Part shown: one piece after another, positions 56,133 through 64,000 of the stretch | Layout of the letters: every line of letters begins with the position of its first letter | How positions within the stretch are numbered: position 1 is the first letter of the stretch | Origin: Alopecurus myosuroides | Lineage: Eukaryota; Streptophyta; Magnoliopsida; Poales; Poaceae | Direction of reading: 5' to 3' | Assembly (NCBI GenBank): GCA_028641055.1 | Contig: CM054062.1 | Location: 26,160,808-26,224,807, forward strand | Length of the DNA stretch: 64,000 bases | The notes under the pieces: generated by a model | Databases searched by the model: none | Told to the model about the DNA's origin: nothing | The model's input: only the letters and a program-made list of their open reading frames with translations | Made by a program: the position numbers and the translations under genes

Positions 56133-57300
56133 AACTAGTATTTTAAGCAAGAAAAAAATTAATAGAAGGCACGACCAGGAAAAAAACACTGTAAGCATTT
56201 CAGTTTGCAGCAGAAAAGAAGAGCATAAAAACTCTTAAAAAGCAGAGCACAAGCTCTAAAATAACACAGCGCAATCTCTGTTAAGGAAAAAACAGAGCAC
56301 AAACATAATAGATCGGGTACCAGCAAAAATTAACTTGATGCATATTTTCACTGAACATGTATTCAGTTACTATCATACATACACAAAATTCAGTTAAAGA
56401 GATTATATATGCACTAACAAGCTTTTAACTGAAATGTTTGAAGTCGGTTTATTTTCTACTCTGCAGACACACTGGCACAAAAGTCATGATGAAACTCGAA
56501 CGAATGTTATACAAGCTCCTATGACATCTCAGAAGACTAACAGAACAACAGTACAACTGATAACAATCACAACAGTCCTTAAGCACTAATATATAGTGAT
56601 TATCCAATTTTACACATGACATCTACAAATCAGAATTGATACAGTACATCTACAAATTATCATGTGACAAATGAAATGTAACTGTAAACTCCAACTAGTC
56701 CTCGAACGCTTTCAGGTTGCGGTTGACGGATGTAAAGCCACCGTCGATGAGGAGGAAAACAAATAAGAGGGCCTCTTAATTCACAGCAGCAACAAGTTTA
56801 GGGTACTGGATGACTTACCGATGGAGGCGGCTTTTCGCTGAATCTTGAGACGGCGAGAGGAAGGTTCAGGTAAGTGCTCACTGAATGTGAATAAATAACC
56901 ACAGATGTGAGATGCTCCTTGGAATATACCTGTTATAAAACAGTGGTTAAGCATCAAATTAATCAAAGTGAAACCAGGAATATCACAAATTCATACTGAT
57001 TGCAGTGACCAGGAAAACTCAATAGAAGGCACAACTAGGAAAAATTAATAGTGGTCCACATTGCAGTACTAGCAACATTCCGAAAATGCCATGAGTTTAC
57101 AGAGGGTAACACTCTATTGTTATGCATAATATAGTAATTATATACCGGATCAGAGAGAGAATTCTATCAGACAAGGGTAACACTCTATTTTTATATACCA
57201 AGCATGGAAAAACAGCAGATAAGTACACAAAATCAGAAATATTGCAACTCATTCAATTCAGTTCAGGTCAGATAAGAAGAACTCCCACATAGAAGCTCTA

Positions 57301-57404
57301 GTTTGGAAGCTACCCCCACAGAAGAATAAAGTTCAGTTTGGAAGCTACCCCCACAGAAGAATAAAGTTCAGTTTGGAAGCTACCTCCACAGAAGAATAAA
57401 GTTC
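57301..57404. repeat. Three tandem 35-bp repeats
   Basis: Units start GTTTGGAAGCTACC at 57301, 57336 and 57371; the third differs by one base. Located in the non-coding part of the Harbinger element. Confidence 0.95.
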
Positions 57405-59113
57405 TGCCAACCAAATCTCTAACCAATAGTACTAATTGACAGCCTAACAGACTGCCTGAAATGTGAACTAATAAAACCAAGTATAACAGCTTATATGCTT
57501 TAAAACTTTCTGTCAGATATAGGCTGTGGGTCAGTTTTCTCGTTGGCTCTACCATTCCCATCTACAAAAGCACATATATGGAAATACCTGAAGATAAGGT
57601 AACTCAACACATCAAGAGGAACATACATGGACTTGCAATGCTGGTCGCAAATCACAAAAATAACAACATACTGAAGAACAAATGCTCTATGTTCCTCTCT
57701 TAAATTTTGCAAACCAGACAAATAACATCAAGCGGGAACATACATGGACTTGCAATGCTGAACATACTAGAGTCACAGTACTAGATACTACTGAAGCAAA
57801 AAATTAAATACTCTTTACACCTCTCTCTCAAATTTCAGAAAATTAAATACTCTTTACAACTACTACACTGCATCGAAGCATTGCTCCGAGCCTGCGCCAA
57901 ACTTTCACCAGTCCAACACTGTCACTCTTCAACACAGACACAAAAAAACTCTAAATTTTGGTAGAAAACTGTTGTGAATAAACTAAAGGCATAGTAATAT
58001 ACTGCCTAAAGTGTTCAGTGTCTTGCTAGGGTCTACTTGCCTGCTACTAGAAAATTTGTTAGCATCATCATTTACTAATTATAAATGTTTCCTAGTGGTA
58101 GTTCTTGAAAGTAAGATATTCCTTGTATTTTGCAACAGCTTTGCCCGAGCTAAGAGCTAGCTTCCAGTAAGCTCCAAAGCGTTTGCTGTCATTATTTGGC
58201 AGGGATTGTATTGTACACTGCCTAATGTACATCTATACATGTACTCGTGAATAATTAATGGTGATTATCTGCTAGGGAGCAAGGATATTCGAGAGGAGGG
58301 GAGCAGAGGGGAGTGCAGCAACAAACCTGCAAGAACCGGCTGCCGGAGCTCGAGATCCTGGTGGCGGTGAGCGGCCAGAGATCTTCTTGTTCCTCCACGG
58401 GAAGAGATCGGCAGCTGCGAGATCGAAGGAAGACGAGATCGAACCATGAGAACACAAGAACCGCGCCCTGCACGGCGAGATCGAAGAAAGGCACGCCTCC
58501 GCTGGAGCAGTTGCCGCTGCACCTTCGCTGAAGCACAAGACAGAGGGAGACGCACCTGTACGCTAGAGCAGTCGCCGCCTCACTCCTGGTCGCGAGGGAA
58601 GGCGCCTCGCCTCGCCGCCGCCGCCTCGCCTCGCGGAGGAAGGTTCGTCGCTGCGCGAGCGAGAGCAAGCGAGATGGGGAATTCGTCCCCGATGTCTCAA
58701 CTAGGGGAGCCCAAACCCGGGGAAAAGTCGCGGAAGGGCCGAATATCCCTGGCCTCGCGGAGTGCCAAATGGACCAGTGAGTCTACCCGGGCCAGATTCG
58801 GCCTGGGGCATTTCGCCCGGGGAAAAGGCCGGGATCCCGGGCTTTTCCCCTCCTACCAAATGAGCCCTAAGGTGGTTCTTGATGATTGGAAGAGGCTATA
58901 CTCAAACACAAAGAGCAACTTCCACGAGGTTGCCGTTAAAGTTATCATTTCTGTTTTATGGAATTCTTCTATTCCATATGTTAGTGATCCCTTGCGCTTC
59001 TATCCATGGATTTTGTAATCTAGCAATAAAATCAAGCAATCAACCACTTCTAGCTACAAATTTGGTCTGTTGATACTAATAGGCGTAAAGGCCAAGAAGA
59101 ACTCATTGTCTTT

Positions 59114-62100
59114 TGTCGCACCCGGACTTCTAGAGGATACTCACAGTCCGCTAAACAGTAGAACAAATGGCTTACAGGGCATACCGGCACCCGCATCTCA
59201 ATATGAGCAGGCCAACACGTAAACGTGTGACAACCATTCTCTACTATCCATCGTCTGCGTAAACCATCTCATAGAAATCCGACTACTTCCGTTGACGTAC
59301 TTCATAACATACACACATGGTACGTCAACGGCATTTGAACAAGTGATATCACAACATATCTCTAAGACACAAAAGATTGAAATAAGTTGCAAATAGCTCT
59401 CACTAGAGCAGAGATAGCAAATACAATCATCCAGAGGACACATGTCCCAACAATTCATCATTACAACACAGCGGAAGCATCCAAAGTGTCTGAGTACAGA
59501 CAAGATCCAAATAGGCCTAAGAGGCCGGAAACGAAAAGACGGAGCCCATCCACGATGTCTCGGATCCTGCCCGGGTCCGCTAACTACTCGTCAGCAGCCT
59601 TGTCATACTCCACGTAGTAGCCTCCATGGGGATCCTCGGAAACGTAGTCTGCGGAAACCACAGCCCCAAAGGGGTCAGTACATAAACGTACTGGCAAGCA
59701 AGACTCACAAGATACCATAGTGTACCCGGCAACACCAAGTACAGATGCTTTGGGTTCAACGGAAGAATAGGTGATACAAAAGTGCGGCAGCAGTCTGCTC
59801 TAACCAACTACAGAAACACGCTACAACATCCGGCTAAAAGAGAGGGATAAGATAGCGTATCGTAACCAACTACCACTATCCTCAAACAAACCCATCCTGG
59901 ATCTCGCCCCTTATCCAAAGAAGCAATCCGAGGATAACTCGCACAGTTGGATTAATGATGGTTCAAGTTATTGTGTCAATAAGACTATTACTAGTCAAGT
60001 TATCATTAGTTAGGTGTAAGTTGTTCTGAGTACTTGTTAGCCAGTACTTTCACCAAGTCAACCATAACCGCGGAAAACACGGCTTCTCGAGAAGATTTAA
60101 CCCTGCAGGGATGCACCAATTTGGCCGTACACGTAAGAATAACCCGCCAGATGGAATGGCCCTTCCACCAAGCGGGGCACTCAACACAACTCAACTCTTC
60201 TTCGCATCAAGCCCAAAGAACCCCGTGCAATTGAGCACACGGCTAATCAAGCCCCACGAAGAAAAGGGGACCCTCATAGCACTCTAAGAACGTGTCTCCC
60301 TAAATGCCGACTGCAAAAGTTTCCACCCTGGCCTCGGGTTTATACCTGCATATGCGTGCGGCAAATGGAAAACCCGAACTAAATGAGGCGATTTGGACGA
60401 GATGCGAATCGAATCAAATTGAGGGGGGCGCCCATACACGCTTCCCACATGCGGATAGTGCGCTCATCATGGATCAGTAGACAAGACCCTTTTCCTAATT
60501 AGGGTCGACACTAGCAGGCCTCAAAACCACGTCGGGCCTCCTGCCGGTGCCTTATCATCAAATTAGCATTACCTCAAACATTAACAGGTTGTTGTTGAAC
60601 ATCGAGCCCCAGAACATAACAATTATGGTAACAGAAATAACGGACAGCAGACTCGAGCATAAACAACCCTAAGCATGCTAGTAAGACACAGGCAACAAGC
60701 AACGGGATTTTAGGTGTGGAGGTGAGGCTATATCAGGGTTAAAGGATAACATGTGATAGGATCGAACACAAGCAACGATTCATAAGGCTAGCAGGATAGA
60801 CAACGGAAAGTATCGGTATCCAATGTGGAAAGGAACACAATGGTTCATGTGAGTGAATACTTGCCTGCAAACTCAGCAGCCTGGTACTGGGCTAACTCCT
60901 CAGAAGTAGTGTCGTAAACCTCGTCTGTCTCAACGTCGTCGTCTATTCGGGAAGAAGCAAACAAACAACGCAGAGAGACAAACAATCAATAACATGGCAT
61001 AATGCACAATCAGGGGATGATGCATGGCAATTTATTTGATGCATCAAAGGTAAGCTAGTTGACATGGTAACAATATTAAATGGACTCATATGCAATTTGG
61101 ATTGCATATGGAAAGCCCATGAATTAAGGTTGGATTAAATGATCTACAACTAATCATCATGTGTAAGTGAATTAGCATGATGCATGGATGAGGAAAATAA
61201 AAAGAAAACAACAATAGATACAATTTGAAAAGGTGTTTGCCAAGTTTGAAATTTTATTTATTAAGTTATGAAAATTTGCTTCCTAAAGGAGTTACACAAG
61301 AATTTGTTGTTTTCACCAATTTTAATTGTTCAAAATAAATAACAAAATTCATATTTGGTAAGAACACAAAATTTTAGGTGGGATACATGTTTCATTTGTT
61401 GGAAAAGGAATTAAAATGAATTAATTATGAATTAAACAAGTTTAAACAAGATTTAAATGAATTTAATTCAAGTATGAATTTATTTGAATTTTTATTTGTT
61501 CAAAACATTTAATAAAATTCATATTTGAGAAGATTATATTTTTCTGGTTTGAAAACATATTTTATATGTTCAAAAAGGAATTTAATTTGACCAAGTTATG
61601 AATTTAGCAATTTTTAAATGATTTAAACAAGGTTTAAATTATTTAACCAATTTTAATTATTCAAAACATGAAACAAAGTTTATATTTGGAAAGGTGGTTC
61701 AATTTAGCATGGAAAACATATTTTATTTGTTGAAAATGGATTTAAAATGAGCAAGTTATTAATTTGACAATTTTAAATGCATTAATTAAGAAACAGTTGT
61801 TTTCAGCAATTTAATTTATTTAAAACAGAACACAAAGTTGATATTTGCAAAGTACGTGAAAAATGGGATGGAAAACATATTTAGTTTGTTGAATTTGGAA
61901 TTTTTATGCCCAAGTTATGAATTTTGCAAAATTAAATGAATTAAACAAGGATTCAAATATTTCACCAATTTAAAATATTCAAAACAGTAAACAAAATTTA
62001 TATTTGGGTAGAGAATTCAATTTGATATGAAAAACATATTTAAAATGTTGAATTTGAAGTTGTAATGAATTAGTTATGCATTTTTAAAGTTGAGGGTGTG

Positions 62101-63535
62101 TTCTGCCATTTTAAATAGTAGCCAGGGACTTAGAAAAAAATTTAACAGGGACCTAGAAGTAACTACAGGGACTTGTGTGCGATAAGAAGTGGATCTGGAT
62201 CTGGGGAAAAAAAGATGAAAAAAAGATGGGTTAAACCCGCGGGGGTGGGATTCGATCCCAAGCCCTCCTGCTCGCGCGCACAGGGAAGCTACCAGTGCGT
62301 TACTGCTTGTCTCGTGACAGGTACTACTCGCGCGGGCTTTTGTGGTAACTCTTCGGGCCTGCACCTAAACTGACGAACTGAACGTTTGTTCAGTTACCTG
62401 AACCTGGGCGAGGACAGATCGACGATGGTCGATCGCTGCCGGCGAGGAGCGCCACGGGCTGCTGCTGTGCGCACCCGTGTGCGTGGCTGCTAGCGGGTGC
62501 GGAGGGGAGGAGGAGAGGGAGTAGCGAGGGGGGTGATCACCTCGGGCTCGTCGAGCGGAAGCAGCGACGAGGAGGAGAGAACAGTGGCGACTGACGACGG
62601 AGATGAGGACGGCGGCGGCGACTCCGTTGCTCCCGGTCCCTGTTGTGATGTCGAGGAGGTAGCCGTCGTCGAGGGGAACCGATTCCCGGCCCTAACCTGC
62701 GCGGAGGTCGCCCATGTCGTCGGCGATCGCCGGAGAGGGAAGAGGTGGGGCTCGGTGGTGATGGTGCAGAGACAGACAGCGGGAGAGAGAGAGGGGAAGA
62801 AAGGAGGAAATGGCGGCGGGAGAGAGAGAGAGGAGGGAGAAGAACTAGGGCAGAGGGAGAGGAGCTCGATGCTCTGGTTTTAAGGAGGAGGGGGAGGATC
62901 TCACGGCCGTTCCTCCTCTGTATCTGTCGACGTGTACAGGCGCGATGTGCAGCCGTACAGAGGTAGAAGGAGATGGGGGGGTACCAGGCCGTGGGGATGG
63001 TGGGCTGGCCCAAATGGGCTGGCCTGCCCTCTCCCCCTCTGGTTTTGTTTTATTTTTTTCTTTCTGTTTCTTTTTTTTTGCTGAAAAGAAAAAGGAAGAA
63101 AAAGCATAGTTTTAGGGTTAGAAAAATTAGGAAATTTTTTTGTGTAGGTTAGTTAATGTAACAGCAACATTTTGCAAAATTTTGTTTTCAAATATTTCAA
63201 ATTAGTTGCTGTTTTGGTAATTTGATTGAATTTAAGTGAATTTGATATTAAATGAAATATTGAAAGAAACAATTTAATTGGTTTGAGCTTCCAAGTTATT
63301 GGGAACCATTTGATGGTTTGATTTGAATATTTTTATTTGAAAATTGTAGCATAACAAGTATGAATCAAAGGTTTGAATTCTTGGTTTGAAATTCAAATGG
63401 AAAACAAGGAAAAACAACTGAAAACAATTGGAAAACAAATGCCAAAACAAATGCAATGATGATGTCATGATGCAAAACATAAATTAACAAGAAATAAAAC
63501 ATTCTAGGGGTTGTTTTCATACTTGGGATGTTACA
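59114..63535 (-). mobile_element. Type A 3' LTR of a minus-strand chromodomain element
   Basis: 4422 bp, minus strand TGTAACATCCCAAG...GGTGCGACA, collinear with 6108-10426 and 20359-24700, preceded on that strand by a polypurine tract and pol. The left flank (TCTTT, 59109-59113) would be the target duplication; its partner lies beyond the window. GC-rich promoter-like segment 62440-63010; tRNA-like block 62248-62302. The 128-aa and 158-aa openings in the GC-rich part are not called as genes. Confidence 0.92.
62248..62302 (-). other. tRNA-like segment in type A LTR
   Basis: The minus strand has TAACGCACTGG (62302-62292, weak A box) and GGATCGAATCC (62258-62248, near B box), spanning 55 nt. 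Confidence 0.45.
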
Positions 63536-63555
63536 AAACGCCCCCCCCCCCTTGA
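63536..63555 (-). other. Polypurine tract
   Basis: On the minus strand TTCAA, then a run of 11 G, then CGTTT, directly before the LTR. Equivalent to 3114-3127 but with a longer G run. Confidence 0.85.
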
Positions 63556-63576
63556 AGGAATCGCGCCCCGAGATTC

Positions 63577-64000
63577 CTACTGAGAAGAGAAAAGGTCCGG
63601 ATACTTCTTGCGAAGATCCTTTTCGGTCTCCCACGTTGCCTCTTTATCGGAATGATGAGACCACTGCACTTTTAAGAACTTGGTGCTCTTGTTGCGAGTC
63701 TTACGCTCGGTCTCATCGAGAATTCGAACAGGGTGCTCCTCATAAGATAGATCTTCTTGCAGTATAATGGAATCATGATCAACTGCACGATATGGATTTT
63801 TGAAACACCTCTTGAGCTGTGACACGTGAAACACATCGTGCACTTTGGATAGCTTTTCTGGAAGTTCAAGGCGATAGGCATTTTCTGCACGCCTTGAGAG
63901 AATGTTGAAAGGACCAATGTATCTTGGTGCAAGCTTTCCTTTGACACCAAAACGATGAGTGCCTCTGAGGGGAGTTACACGGAGATATGCTTTGTCACCA
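63577..64000 (-). CDS. Chromodomain gypsy pol, C-terminal end (continues beyond window)
   Basis: Open from the window edge to TGA/TAG-type stop at 63579-63577, about 140 residues. It has GPF (PRYIGPFNILSRR), VHDVFHVSQLKRCF and the chromodomain (TKFLKVQWSHHSDKEATWE), nearly identical to the end of the + strand pol at 2690-3090. Chromodomains bind modified histones and steer integration. The integrase catalytic core and upstream domains lie outside the window. Confidence 0.9.
   Translation of the reverse strand, partial: GDKAYLRVTPLRGTHRFGVKGKLAPRYIGPFNILSRRAENAYRLELPEKLSKVHDVFHVSQLKRCFKNPYRAVDHDSIILQEDLSYEEHPVRILDETERKTRNKSTKFLKVQWSHHSDKEATWETEKDLRKKYPDLFSSQ

Larger units (their letters stand above)
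52332..58867 (-). mobile_element. PIF/Harbinger DNA transposon, both ORFs open
   Basis: 6536 bp bounded by inverted GGGCTCATTTGGT (52332-52344 and 58855-58867). Flanking triplets are TTA (52329-52331) and TAA (58868-58870), resembling the TWA target of this superfamily although not an exact direct repeat. It encodes on the minus strand a DDE transposase and a Myb/SANT-like protein. The segments 52332-53613 and 56133-58867 are non-coding; the latter includes a 35-bp triplicate repeat and a GC-rich stretch (58260-58700) that may be promoter and 5' UTR. The left end lies 192 bp upstream of the thioesterase start codon. Confidence 0.9.

Overview
The window looks like repeat-rich nuclear DNA of a grass, most likely a pooid cereal or relative (Triticeae or oat-like). 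The basis is very long gypsy LTRs, Stowaway MITEs with CTCCCTCC-type ends, a copia LTR starting TGTTGGAGATATGCCC, a fragment of plastid rps3, and two intron-rich plant genes. No bacterial-type features are present. All gene models were built by reading frames and splice sites by eye; no database search was run.

Left block (1-26 kb): nested and rearranged chromodomain (Tekay/Del-like) Ty3-gypsy elements. A + strand pol with one nonsense codon (1-3090) ends at the start of an LTR. Then come LTR fragments; a 4.3 kb solo LTR with perfect 5-bp target duplication (6108-10426); a full 4.1 kb LTR of a related type (11090-15225) lying tail-to-tail against an inverted copy (15285-17296); and a minus-strand element with 5' LTR, primer binding site, an extra ORF upstream of gag, and gag-protease (17292-24700). 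I call the two LTR types A (TGTAACATCCC...GGGTGCGACA) and B (TGTAACACCCG...GGGGCGTCACA). They share a long middle, and each retained copy carries tRNA-like A/B-box motifs. A copia LTR (24721-26021) and a coiled-coil ORF remnant close the block.

Middle block (26.9-49 kb): gene-poor DNA with an AC/GC microsatellite, MITE remnants and a 66-69 bp minisatellite, then a mitochondrial CGFS monothiol glutaredoxin gene (GRXS15-like, six exons, 32547-47601). Its intron 2 contains a complete 11,965-bp Tat-lineage gypsy element (34809-46773) with GAAAT target duplications and 582-bp LTRs differing at two sites. The element therefore inserted very recently, and its end lies only 14 bp upstream of exon 3. 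It carries gag-pro, pol with a second RNase H, and a spliced antisense gene.

Right block (49-64 kb): a nine-exon acyl-protein thioesterase gene on the minus strand, convergent with the glutaredoxin gene, with a plastid rps3 fragment in intron 7 and a MITE in intron 5. Immediately upstream of its start is a 6.5 kb PIF/Harbinger transposon with both ORFs open. The window ends with the 3' LTR (59114-63535) and the pol C-terminus of another minus-strand chromodomain element that runs off the edge.

Two cellular genes thus sit in a sea of transposons: one carries a young retrotransposon at an intron acceptor, the other a DNA transposon in its immediate upstream region.
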